This document shows, in pieces, positions 55,072-63,920 of a stretch of DNA of 64,000 nucleotides. Every line of letters starts with the position of its first letter. The stretch's first letter is position 1. The notes under the pieces are model-generated. The model did not search any database, was not told the DNA's origin, and was given only the letters and a program-made list of their open reading frames with translations. Origin of the DNA: Phycisphaerae bacterium. GTDB lineage: Bacteria; Planctomycetota; Phycisphaerae; Sedimentisphaerales; Anaerobacaceae. The DNA lies in the NCBI GenBank assembly GCA_017993835.1, contig JAGOLX010000002.1:175516-239515 (forward strand). Reading direction: 5' to 3'. The position numbers and the translations under genes are program-made.

Positions 55072-57294
55072 TTGGGGCCGGGAATCGTCAGGACGTTCTC
55101 GTCGCGGATTGTCTTGGCTATCTTCGCGGCCCTGTGCCTTCCGTTCGGGGATCTGGCCGCGGCGGAGAAAGTCACACTCCGTCTTGCCACGGGGAGCAAG
55201 ACGGGTGTCTACTACCCGATGGGATGCGGTATCAAGAGGGTGATCGAGGATGCCTATCCCAACGACGTCTGCATCGAGGTGGTCGAAACGACCGGCGCGC
55301 TCGAGAACCTCCGACTGCTGGATCGAGAACAGGTGGACCTCGCCCTCGTGCAGAACGACACGGCCTACTACTTCAGCCACGGGCAGGAGATGTTCTGCCT
55401 GCCCTCGGCCAAGGCCCAGGCCGTCGCATCGCTGTACACGGAGCTGATCCAGATCATCGCCACGCGCAAGAGCGGCATAGACCACCTCGATCAGTTGAAG
55501 GGCAGGAGGATCCGAACGGGCGCGCCGCCGGAGAATACGAGCAACAGCGCCACGGTGATCTTCGCCCTGGACGGCTGGGAGGCGGATGACCTGACGGATG
55601 TCCGATGCGGTTTCTCACAGGCCAGAGACATGCTGCTGTCCAACTCGCTGGACGCGGCCTGCGTCACCGCGGGGATTCCCACCCCTCTGTTGACGGAGAA
55701 GATCGACGGCATCTCCCTGCAGGACTACGTAACGCTCATTCCCATCAACGAAGGCCTGGCCAACAGGCTGATTCGGGCGTTCCCCTATTTCGTCTACACG
55801 GAAATCCCGGCACAGACCTATAGCACCCAGGACAAACCGGTCAAGGCCGTGGGCGTGCGGGCCATCCTCGTGGCGAGGAACCGTTTCGACGAAGCCAGAA
55901 ACCACGCCCGCAGGCTCCCACCCGATTTCGTGAGACGCATCACAGCACTGATCTTCGAGAAGGAAGAGACGATCCGCATGGAGCACGGCGTCGAAGGCGC
56001 CGATCTCGGCAAATACCACTTCTCATTAAAAGATGCGCTCGAGGGAATCCTGGACCACCGGATGAAGCCGATTGTCCCCATTCATCCGCAGTCCATGGCT
56101 TACTACAGAGAGCAAGGGCTTCTCAAGAAGACTTTCTCGGACTACCTGCCGACCGTCTTCTGGTCCATCGCCTGTCTTATCGTGTTGACCTACGTGGTGA
56201 GATACCGGTCCCTGGTCCGCAGATTCACTCAACAGCACGCCCACGTCCGACTCCTGATCACGTTCATCTGCCTTTACGTGATCGGGACGCTCGTCATGTT
56301 CTTCTGCGAGCGGTACAACAACCGGTCCTTCGAGAGCATTCCCGAGTCGTTCTGGTCCATCACGGTGTATCTGTTCAGCGGGTTCGAGGATCGCTATCCG
56401 GTCACTTGGCCGGGACGCGTGGTTTCCGTTCTCATATTCATTCTGAGCGTGTTCTTCTTCGGTGCGGTGGCCGGACGTTTTGCGGCCGCCTTCCTACGAA
56501 GGGAGGAGATCAAAATGCCTAAGGACGTCACGGACCATATCGTCATCTGCAACTGGAACGCGAGGGGAAGACGGGTCATCAGCGAATTGCGGCACCCCGA
56601 AGGCAAGCCGAACGCCGACATTGTCATTATCGACAACAAGCTGCAGAACGACAAGGAGTTCCAGAAGGCCCACCCCTTCCACAAGGTTTATTGCATCAGC
56701 GAGGATCCCATTCGCCACGGCACGTTGAAGAGTGCCCGCGTCAGCCTGGCGGACACGGTTATCGTGCTCGCCGACGACCAAAGTCCCGACCCGGACGCCA
56801 AGAGCGCGATGATCATTCTGGCTTTACTGAGCGAATGCAAGAAGCGAAGACCGCACATCATCGCCGAGGTCGTGAACTCGGACAACAGCCAGCACCTGCG
56901 GGACGCCGGCGCGGACGAGACGATCTGCACCACGGAGATCGGCGTCGGAATCCTGGCTCACTGCGCGGTGAACAAGCAGCTCTCCGTCGTCTACAAGGAC
57001 CTGCTCACGTATTCCTTCGAAGGCAACGAGATCTACATCATTCCGCCGGAGTCCTATCCGGACTCCTTCCTCGGTATGACCTTTGCCGAGTGTGCGCAGA
57101 CACTGTACGCAAACCGCGACCGCAAGAACCCCGTCATCCTGCTTGGCATTCGCAGGCAGGACCAGGTCATCATGAATCCCAAGACGGGCGCTGCGGGAAC
57201 CGTGGACGGGGAGTATCGCATCGAGCAAGGCGACGCGCTGATCGCCATGGCGTTCTCCGCGCCGAACCTCAAGGCTGGTTTCGAGGCGCGATGA
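55072..57294 (+). CDS. TAXI solute-binding domain fused to a K+-channel-like pore and RCK module
   Basis: 740 residues from TTG 55072, which has AAGGA ten bases upstream and a signal peptide at once (RIVLAIFAALCLPFGDLAAA). ATG 54961 or TTG 54910 would add 37 or 54 residues. Residues about 28-345 are a TAXI-type TRAP solute-binding domain (LRLATGSKTGVYYPMGCGI, LVQNDTAYYFSHG). A helix (358-383), another (393-414), a pore loop and a third helix (447-470) follow. The filter region TVYLFSGFEDRYP (F435 to D440 replacing TVGYGD) precedes PVTWPGRVV. From 488 comes an MthK-like RCK domain (DHIVICNWNARGRRVISEL). Topology is consistent: binding domain outside, RCK inside. Confidence 0.85.
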   Translation: MGPGIVRTFSSRIVLAIFAALCLPFGDLAAAEKVTLRLATGSKTGVYYPMGCGIKRVIEDAYPNDVCIEVVETTGALENLRLLDREQVDLALVQNDTAYYFSHGQEMFCLPSAKAQAVASLYTELIQIIATRKSGIDHLDQLKGRRIRTGAPPENTSNSATVIFALDGWEADDLTDVRCGFSQARDMLLSNSLDAACVTAGIPTPLLTEKIDGISLQDYVTLIPINEGLANRLIRAFPYFVYTEIPAQTYSTQDKPVKAVGVRAILVARNRFDEARNHARRLPPDFVRRITALIFEKEETIRMEHGVEGADLGKYHFSLKDALEGILDHRMKPIVPIHPQSMAYYREQGLLKKTFSDYLPTVFWSIACLIVLTYVVRYRSLVRRFTQQHAHVRLLITFICLYVIGTLVMFFCERYNNRSFESIPESFWSITVYLFSGFEDRYPVTWPGRVVSVLIFILSVFFFGAVAGRFAAAFLRREEIKMPKDVTDHIVICNWNARGRRVISELRHPEGKPNADIVIIDNKLQNDKEFQKAHPFHKVYCISEDPIRHGTLKSARVSLADTVIVLADDQSPDPDAKSAMIILALLSECKKRRPHIIAEVVNSDNSQHLRDAGADETICTTEIGVGILAHCAVNKQLSVVYKDLLTYSFEGNEIYIIPPESYPDSFLGMTFAECAQTLYANRDRKNPVILLGIRRQDQVIMNPKTGAAGTVDGEYRIEQGDALIAMAFSAPNLKAGFEAR

Positions 57295-57326
57295 ACCCAG
57301 CCCGTTCCACTGGGGCGAATCGCGGG

Positions 57327-58169
57327 TTAACGAAGCCACTTGAGCTTGACGATACCGCCTGAATCCTGCGCGATGTAGATGAACCCGTCGGAATCGACGG
57401 TCACCCCCTCCTGGTTGTCTCCCGGGAAGGCATAGACGTTCAGGAGGCGATGATTGCGTGAGTACTCAAGCAGCAGGTTCGTCGCGTCGCTGATGAGCAG
57501 AATACGGTCGGTCGTCGGATCGTAGTGGAGTCCGGACAGGTCGATGATGCCCGGCGAGAAGTACCCTGTGATCTTCGGTTCGCCGACCCGCGTGCGAAGC
57601 GGCAACTCCACGAGGAACACCGCCGAGATATCCTGTTCGTCGGACAGAGTGAAGGCCTGGTTCCCCACGTAGAAGACGCCGCCCTCGGGATGCCTGGGGT
57701 CCGGAACGAATGTCAGAGCCTCGATGCCTTCGCCCCCGGCCCGCAGGAGGGTCTTGCCCTGAAAGTCCCGAGGGAGGACGAATTCCCGCAGGATGTCGAA
57801 GGTCTCCGGATCGATTTCCAGGATCGTCTCCTCCTCCTCGATGACGACGTACACCAGACCGGTCGCGGGATCATAGGTCACGCCCTCGAAATCAGCCCCC
57901 GGTCGAATCTGTTTCTTCTTGATCACGGCGCCATCGGTCGCCATTTCGCGTACCTCTCCCTCATCACCGACGGCAAAGAGCGTCCGGCGGGTCGCGTGCC
58001 AGACGATCCCGGAGGGTTCGTTCATCCGGGCCTTGTCAATATCTCCGACCCACCTGTTGGGAAACACGACCTTCCGAAGCAGCCGCTCGGGCCCGGTTTC
58101 GCTCTGACACCCGACCGCCACAAAGCAGAACACCACCATGCACGCCAGCAGACCCGAGCACACACGCAT
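57327..58169 (-). CDS. SdiA-regulated-like propeller lipoprotein
   Basis: 280 residues with lipobox VAVGC. The body follows the SdiA-regulated family: EPSGIVWHATRRTLFAVGDEG, then FEGVTYDPATGLVYVVIEEE and GVTVDSDGFIYIAQDSGG. These are periplasmic or outer-membrane propellers related to the phytase-like esterase group. Activity is not known. It is convergent with the channel gene, 32 bases apart, and divergent from the secretin. Confidence 0.75.
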   Translation of the reverse strand: MRVCSGLLACMVVFCFVAVGCQSETGPERLLRKVVFPNRWVGDIDKARMNEPSGIVWHATRRTLFAVGDEGEVREMATDGAVIKKKQIRPGADFEGVTYDPATGLVYVVIEEEETILEIDPETFDILREFVLPRDFQGKTLLRAGGEGIEALTFVPDPRHPEGGVFYVGNQAFTLSDEQDISAVFLVELPLRTRVGEPKITGYFSPGIIDLSGLHYDPTTDRILLISDATNLLLEYSRNHRLLNVYAFPGDNQEGVTVDSDGFIYIAQDSGGIVKLKWLR

Positions 58170-58373
58170 TCGTTAGAATCTCCCAGGATAATATCGGCCT
58201 TAATCACCGTGCCACGGTGCTCGTCATACCAACATCGAGCAGCCGGCAGCAAGCCCGCAAATGGTACAAAGCGTCATCGACGCTGTAAACTACTTTTCGG
58301 GACTGCTCACAAGCAGGGTGGTGCCAGACACTGAGATTGATTCGCACCCTGCGTTGCGGTATACTGCCACCTT

Positions 58374-58402
58374 TTGGCAGAAGAGGTCTTCCAGAGTATA
58401 AT
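58374..58402 (+). promoter_or_regulatory. Sigma-70-type promoter of the secretin gene
   Basis: TTGGCA (58374-58379) and a perfect TATAAT (58397-58402) are spaced by 17 bases. The secretin ATG is 75 bases further on. It is the best sigma-70 match in the window. Confidence 0.65.
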
Positions 58403-58476
58403 GGCGACTCTGGCGGCTGGATCGTCGGCGCTAGAACGTGTCATCAATCGTGTTCTCTTGAATGAGGGCTGAAGAA

Positions 58477-61341
58477 ATGACTCAGGTTGAAAAGGCAAGA
58501 CACCCGAGGGAAACGCAGATTTCAATCGCCGCCGGGAAAGCCTCTGGCACAGGCACACGCGAGCGGGATCTGGTTGCGACCTCCATCAACAACGTCGCGT
58601 TTCGTTCCATCGTGGGAGTGGGTCTGTTGGGCCTATCCCTTTTCCTTGGTTGTTCGTCCACCACGAAGACGGACACGAACATCGCGATGGAGCAGCCTCG
58701 CGTTGCGAACGGCGTGATGGTCGAGGGAAGCGACCCGGCCAATCTCGAGCAAATGGCTGCGGCGATGGAGGCGGCGGATCTTCCGACCCCGGATGTGAAC
58801 GCGGCGCCGACGTTGGATGCTCCGACGCAGAGCGCTGACCCGAATCAGCAGACCCCGCCCCCTTCGAAGGTCAGCATGAAGGAAGCGACGGACATGACGC
58901 CCACGCTCGCCCTTCCACCGGACTCGACCAAGCTCATCGCGCTGCCCAGGCTCAGCCGCATGGAGATCAACGAGATCGCCGACCAGTTGGCCCTGAGTCT
59001 GGGGTCCGAACTGGGCTATGGTGCTCCCGCAACCACCATCGCCGATGCGTTGCCGATCCCGCCGACCGGCGTGGTGGGTTGCCGGATCGTCACGCGGTCC
59101 GGCCAGGGCGGCACACACGTCTTGCAGTTCGGATACCGCCCGTTCGTTTCCCAGCCGCCCCAATTCTGGGCACTCGGGGTGATCGTCGGCGCGGACGGCG
59201 CGTTGTCCGCCAATCCCGATCTGGCTCAGATCGAGCCCAAAGTCACGCAGACGATTGCCTCGCTCAACGCGATGCGGGCCGATCTGACTGTGCGGGACCT
59301 GGAAGCCAAGTTGATCCAGCTCAGTTACGTGGACGCCGTCACAGCGATGAACATGTTGAAGGGCTTCGGCGTCACGACGCTGAACCAGCCGGGGGAGGTG
59401 CCCCCGAAGATCGAGTTCCCCAAACTCCCGTACGTGGTGAACATCGAAGACCCGAAGAAGGAGTACACGGGTCTGGTAGGCACGAAGGAAGCGTCTTCGA
59501 GCGGGCAGATCAAGCTTTCCATGGCGCCGGGCGCCGCCTCCGAGCTGATGGACAACGCGATCGCGTCTCCGATGACACAGCTTCTGGTCCTGTACCATCC
59601 GGCCCACCCCGAGCAGTTCAGCGAAGTCCGCCAGATCCTGGACACCTATATTGACCGTCCGGCCCGGCAGATCTTCATCGAGGCCATGGTGCTGGAAATC
59701 AGTCAGGAAGGGCTCAGGGATCTGGGCGTCGAGTGGGAACTCAACCAATCGCCCCTCGATATCACCGCCGGGTCCCTGGGCGTAGGCACCTCGGATACGC
59801 TCCGCCTTTTCACTCCCGATACCTCCAAGCTCAATGAGATCTTCGATCACCCGCAATTCCAGTGGGATTGGGAAGCAACGATCCGCGCCCTGGTGCGGAC
59901 GGGAAGAGCGGAGATCCTCTCGCGCCCCAGCGTGCTGACCCTGGACAATCGCCAGTCCACCATCCGCGTCGGGCAGGACATTCCCATCGCCAGTAGTCTG
60001 GAGGGGTTGGCAAGCTCTACCAACAAGGTCAGCTTCACATTCCAGTATCTGCCCACGGGAATCGTTTTGAACATCCGTCCCCGCATCGCAGAGTCCGGCT
60101 CGGAGGTCAGCATGCTCATCGACACGATCGTCTCAGCCAAAGTCGTGGGCGAAGACCTGGAGATGAAGTCCTCGGACGGCACGATCCTGGCGTCGGCTCC
60201 CACCGTCTCGGCGCGCCGGGTGCAGACCTACGGGCGAATCCCGAACAATACCCCCCTGATCATCGGCGGTCTCGTCGCTCGGGAAGAGGTGCTCGTCCAG
60301 GACAAGGTCCCGCTTCTGGGAGACCTGCCGCTGATCGGTTTCGCCTTTCGCTCCGAAATGAGAGAGAATCTGAAACGAGAGGTCATTATCGTCCTGACGC
60401 CTCATGTCCTGCCCGAGAGAAAGGAGGCCCGACGCGCGCTTCCCAAAGATGAAGACCTCTTCGACAGTTTCGGCAACGAGTTGTTCCGCGATTCCTATCG
60501 CATCCGCAGTGAGGACGTGTTCGACCTGACGTTCCTGCTGCAGAACCGGCGCATCGTCATCTATCGGAGACTGGCGAGGCAGGCCACTGAGAAGAACTTC
60601 CGTCTGGGGATGCGGGAACCGTTCCGGTCCTTCGTTCGGGACGACGTTCCCGGCGAGCCCATCCTCGTCAGCCGGATGATCTACGAGGTCATCAAGCGTC
60701 TGGACGTCGGGAGCAGGGTGGACACGCCACGCATCATCTACTTCAAGGGCCAGCAGGTCGGTGGCTATGAGGTGAAGTTCCTGGACGCCCTCCTGACCGA
60801 CAAGACCAAGAAGGGACTCGTAGACTTCGGCGATCAGGCCCTGGCCATCACGTTCTGTTACGACCGCGCGTCCCTGGAAGAAGGCCACCTCGGCAGCGAG
60901 CCGATCCCCGAGGTCCGAATGGTCCCCTGCGCCGATCGCGAGGCTTGGGGCAAGACGCTGTGGGAATTGAACCAGCCCACCGCGGACGGCGAGCGCCGCC
61001 ATACCATTCTGATTCAGGATGAATCGGATATCACCCGCCTGCGCCGTGCCCTGGTTCTCAAGAGGGTCGCGGTCCTCAACGGCGGGATCGAGGAAATGCG
61101 ACTGAAGAACTTCAGCGTGGGCAAGGTTCTGCTCATGCCGGAACTGAAACGCGGGCAGATCCATGTGATCGACGCCGACACGGCGATGTTCTTCTTCCAC
61201 ACGGAACACTACTATGCCGCCACGCTTGCGGAGATCGAAACGCGGTTGAAAGAACTGGACAAGGAGCTGCGCCGCCCGGATGTCCGTGTCCTTCTGAACT
61301 CGGACGTCCCTGAGACCGCTGCGGCTGAGGAGGCCAGGTAG
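58477..61341 (+). CDS. Secretin-family outer-membrane channel with long C-terminal extension
   Basis: 954 residues. A hydrophobic stretch ending in the lipobox FLGC (C59) lies unusually far from the start, after about 40 hydrophilic residues. N-domains span about 150-430. The secretin core (about 470-650) has ILSRPSVLTLDNRQSTI, GIVLNIRPRI and VPLLGDLPLIGFAFRS. About 300 further residues follow with no family I recognise. Secretins form rings for type II secretion, type IV pili or phage exit. No gspE or pilB is present, so partners must lie elsewhere. ATG 58477 is preferred over 58462. Confidence 0.85.
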   Translation: MTQVEKARHPRETQISIAAGKASGTGTRERDLVATSINNVAFRSIVGVGLLGLSLFLGCSSTTKTDTNIAMEQPRVANGVMVEGSDPANLEQMAAAMEAADLPTPDVNAAPTLDAPTQSADPNQQTPPPSKVSMKEATDMTPTLALPPDSTKLIALPRLSRMEINEIADQLALSLGSELGYGAPATTIADALPIPPTGVVGCRIVTRSGQGGTHVLQFGYRPFVSQPPQFWALGVIVGADGALSANPDLAQIEPKVTQTIASLNAMRADLTVRDLEAKLIQLSYVDAVTAMNMLKGFGVTTLNQPGEVPPKIEFPKLPYVVNIEDPKKEYTGLVGTKEASSSGQIKLSMAPGAASELMDNAIASPMTQLLVLYHPAHPEQFSEVRQILDTYIDRPARQIFIEAMVLEISQEGLRDLGVEWELNQSPLDITAGSLGVGTSDTLRLFTPDTSKLNEIFDHPQFQWDWEATIRALVRTGRAEILSRPSVLTLDNRQSTIRVGQDIPIASSLEGLASSTNKVSFTFQYLPTGIVLNIRPRIAESGSEVSMLIDTIVSAKVVGEDLEMKSSDGTILASAPTVSARRVQTYGRIPNNTPLIIGGLVAREEVLVQDKVPLLGDLPLIGFAFRSEMRENLKREVIIVLTPHVLPERKEARRALPKDEDLFDSFGNELFRDSYRIRSEDVFDLTFLLQNRRIVIYRRLARQATEKNFRLGMREPFRSFVRDDVPGEPILVSRMIYEVIKRLDVGSRVDTPRIIYFKGQQVGGYEVKFLDALLTDKTKKGLVDFGDQALAITFCYDRASLEEGHLGSEPIPEVRMVPCADREAWGKTLWELNQPTADGERRHTILIQDESDITRLRRALVLKRVAVLNGGIEEMRLKNFSVGKVLLMPELKRGQIHVIDADTAMFFFHTEHYYAATLAEIETRLKELDKELRRPDVRVLLNSDVPETAAAEEAR

Positions 61342-61402
61342 TCCCGGAGCCGACCTGCGATCGACTGGAATCGCGACGCCCGGGTCTGTGGCAGAAGAAA
61401 CG

Positions 61403-62464
61403 ATGCTTACAAAGACATTCTACGGGAATACCCTTTGGCAATGGGCGCAGGCCTGCCTGATCGTCCTCGGCGCCGTGGTCCTTGGACGGTTCCTGTACTG
61501 GCTGATCGGCAAGACGATCAAGCGAGCAGCGTCCAGGACTCGAACGCACCTCGATGACATCCTCGTCGATATGCTGGAGGAGCCGATCGTCTTCGGCGTC
61601 ATCATTGCCGGCATTTGGTACGGCCTGAAGACGCTCACCCTTCCCGAACAGGCCGACGAGACGATCGACAAGATTGCCTACATACTGTTCATCCTCAACA
61701 TCGCCTGGCTCATCACACGGGTGTTCGACGCGGTGATCAGAGAATACCTGATCCCATTTGCGACGAAAACCGAGAGCGATCTCGACGATCACCTGATCCC
61801 CATTGTCAGCAAGGGGATCAAGTTGTCGGTCTGGATCATCGCACTGATCATGGCCCTCGACAATGCCGGATTCGATGTCCTCGCAATCCTGGGTGGGCTG
61901 GGGATTGGCGGACTGGCCTTTGCCCTGGCCGCACAAGACAGCGTCGCGAACTTCTTCGGCAGCGTCGCGATCTTCATCGACAAACCGTTCCGCGTGGGCG
62001 ACCGCGTTCAGGTGGAAGGCTATGACGGCGTCGTCACGGCCGTGGGACTCAGGACGACGAAGATCCGCACGCGTTACGAGGGACGAATCGTGACGATACC
62101 GAACCAAATCGTGGCCAAGTCGGACATCACCAACGTGGAGACCGAGAACGGCCGCCAGGTCTTCGCCGTGTACCGACTGACGCCGGACATGGATGACAAG
62201 CAGATCGTGCTCGCCATGGATCTGCTCAAGAGTATCGCGCAGTCGGACCCGGATACGATGGAGAAAGTCGTGACCGGCTTCTTCGCCATCACCGAGTACT
62301 CGCGCGACATCATGCTCCTGTACTGGGTCAAGCCGGAGGCCTCGAACCTCCAGACGCGAACGCGAATCAACCTGGAAATCGTACGCCAGTTCCAGAAACA
62401 CAATGTGCAACTGGTCAAGGCCAACCCAGTCCACACCAAGTGGGACAAGGTGGAACTGGTGTAG
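61403..62464 (+). CDS. MscS-family mechanosensitive channel
   Basis: 353 residues with four or five transmembrane segments. The pore-lining helix is LGGLGIGGLAFALAAQDSVAN followed by FFGSVAIFIDKPFRVGDRV and VEGYDGVVTAVGLRTTKIRT, the MscS core. It releases osmolytes when membrane tension rises. ATG 61403 is favoured; GTG 61388 lacks a binding site. It follows the secretin by 61 bases and may be co-transcribed with it. Confidence 0.9.
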   Translation: MLTKTFYGNTLWQWAQACLIVLGAVVLGRFLYWLIGKTIKRAASRTRTHLDDILVDMLEEPIVFGVIIAGIWYGLKTLTLPEQADETIDKIAYILFILNIAWLITRVFDAVIREYLIPFATKTESDLDDHLIPIVSKGIKLSVWIIALIMALDNAGFDVLAILGGLGIGGLAFALAAQDSVANFFGSVAIFIDKPFRVGDRVQVEGYDGVVTAVGLRTTKIRTRYEGRIVTIPNQIVAKSDITNVETENGRQVFAVYRLTPDMDDKQIVLAMDLLKSIAQSDPDTMEKVVTGFFAITEYSRDIMLLYWVKPEASNLQTRTRINLEIVRQFQKHNVQLVKANPVHTKWDKVELV

Positions 62465-62637
62465 GGTGCGCGTGCGGTCCCATCGAGCTGGAACGCAGAC
62501 TCGGTCTGCCCATCTACTTCGCCCATCCCTATCACTCGTGGGAACGCGGAACCAACGAAGTATAATACTCCCGGTTTTCTGGACCAGTAGATAAGGTAGT
62601 GTTGCTGTGGTATGGTGGCGTCCGACAGGAGGTTGTC

Positions 62638-62943
62638 ATGACACAGCGCAAGCGTCACGGCGGCGCGTTCAAAGCGAAGGTGGCGGTCGAGGCGATCGCC
62701 GGTCACAGGACGGTGAACGAGATCGCCAGTGCGTACGCGATCCATCCGTCTTTGGTGGGCAAGTGGAAGGCGGAGGCTCTGGCCCGTCTGCCGGAGGCGT
62801 TGGCCGACGGCCGCAAGGTTCCGGCGGATGCCCGTCCTCAAACCGAGGCGCGGCTCTACGAGGAGATCGGTCGGCTGCGGATGGAAGTGGAGTACCTGAA
62901 GAAAAAGCTGGGTCTGTGCCCCTCGAGCAGCGTCGAGGTCTGA
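62638..62943 (+). CDS. IS3-family OrfA (DNA-binding part of transposase)
   Basis: 101 residues. A helix-turn-helix (FKAKVAVEAIAGHRTVNEIA, then HPSLVGKWK) is followed by a leucine-zipper-like helix (LYEEIGRLRMEVEYLKKKL). AGGAGG lies five bases before the ATG. The slippery G AAA AAG at 62901-62907 lies in its 0 frame near the end, so ribosomes can move back one base into orfB to make the OrfAB transposase. Confidence 0.9.
   Translation: MTQRKRHGGAFKAKVAVEAIAGHRTVNEIASAYAIHPSLVGKWKAEALARLPEALADGRKVPADARPQTEARLYEEIGRLRMEVEYLKKKLGLCPSSSVEV
62901..62907 (+). promoter_or_regulatory. -1 ribosomal frameshift site G AAA AAG
   Basis: In orfA the codons are AAG AAA AAG; the heptamer G AAA AAG allows tandem slippage into the orfB frame, which overlaps here. 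This is how IS3-family elements make the fused transposase. Confidence 0.6.
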
Positions 62944-63848
62944 TCGAATTGGCGGGGTGCCCCTTGAGCGCACGGGAACAATGTCGGTTGCTGTCGGTGC
63001 CGCGTGGCAGGTTGTACTCTCGGCCCCGCGGTGTGAAGGCCGAGGACCTGCTGGTGATGCGTCGGCTGGACGAGCTGTACACGGCGACGCCGTTCTACGG
63101 CGTCGAGCGGATGACGGCGGCGTTGCGTCGGGAGGGGCTTGGGATCGGGCACAACCGGGTGCGTCGGCTGCTGCGGCAGATGGGTCTAGAGGCGATCTAT
63201 CCGAAGCCTCGTTTGAGCGTCCCCGGCGGGCCGGAGCATCGGGTGTACCCGTATTTGCTGCGGGGTCTGCGGATCGATCGTCCCAACCAGGTGTGGTCCT
63301 CGGACATCACGTACATCCGCCTGTCGCAGGGCTTTGTGTACCTGGCGGCGATCCTGGACTGGTTCAGCCGGTACGTGCTGTCCTGGTCTCTCTCGACGAC
63401 GCTGGAGGCGTGGTTCTGCGTGCGGACGCTGCGGGAGGCGTTGGGAAGGGCCAAGCCGCAGATCGTCAACACGGATCAGGGCAGCCAGTTCACCGGCGGC
63501 GAGTGGATCGGAGAACTGAAGGCGGCCGAGGTGACGATCAGCATGGACGGCCGCGGCCGGGCGTTCGACAACATCTTCACCGAGCGGCTCTGGCGGTGCG
63601 TCAAGTACGAGGACGTGTACCTCAAAGACTACGAGACGGTGGACGCAGCGCGGGCCGGCCTGGGCGAGTACTTTCGGTTCTACAACACGGCCCGTCCACA
63701 CCAGGCGTTGGGCTACCGCACGCCGGCCGAGGTCCACTTCAGCCCCGGCGGGACGGGAAGTAACAATGTAACAGGCGTTAACAAGGAAGAAAAAGAAGCA
63801 AAAAGAAAAAAGATGCTACTACTACACAATCCTACCTTAAAGAATTAA
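62916..63848 (+). CDS. IS3-family OrfB (rve-type catalytic part of transposase)
   Basis: 310 residues from GTG 62916, or continued from orfA by frameshift. HTH_21 segment TPFYGVERMTAALRREG, then the DDE integrase core: first Asp in VWSSDITYI, second in NTDQGSQFTGGEW, Glu in NIFTERLWRC, closing with YNTARPHQALGYRTPAEV. The last 30 codons (from about 63755) turn suddenly A-rich and Lys-rich, suggesting the frame runs into non-coding IS end. Confidence 0.9.
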   Translation: MPLEQRRGLIELAGCPLSAREQCRLLSVPRGRLYSRPRGVKAEDLLVMRRLDELYTATPFYGVERMTAALRREGLGIGHNRVRRLLRQMGLEAIYPKPRLSVPGGPEHRVYPYLLRGLRIDRPNQVWSSDITYIRLSQGFVYLAAILDWFSRYVLSWSLSTTLEAWFCVRTLREALGRAKPQIVNTDQGSQFTGGEWIGELKAAEVTISMDGRGRAFDNIFTERLWRCVKYEDVYLKDYETVDAARAGLGEYFRFYNTARPHQALGYRTPAEVHFSPGGTGSNNVTGVNKEEKEAKRKKMLLLHNPTLKN

Positions 63849-63920
63849 GATTTTGGTCTGGAAATCGGGAGTACCTCAGAATCTGTATGAAAACCGTCCA
63901 TCTTGCCGATAACAGGCTGT

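Larger units (their letters stand above)
62566..63873 (+). mobile_element. IS3-family insertion sequence
   Basis: About 1.3 kb. Imperfect terminal inverted repeats begin TACTCCCG at both ends (62566 onward and, inverted, ending 63873), with a related CTGGACCA/CCAGACCA inner part. It carries orfA and orfB in the usual -1 arrangement. No target duplication is obvious, so the right flank may have been rearranged or the ends are slightly misjudged. Confidence 0.75.
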
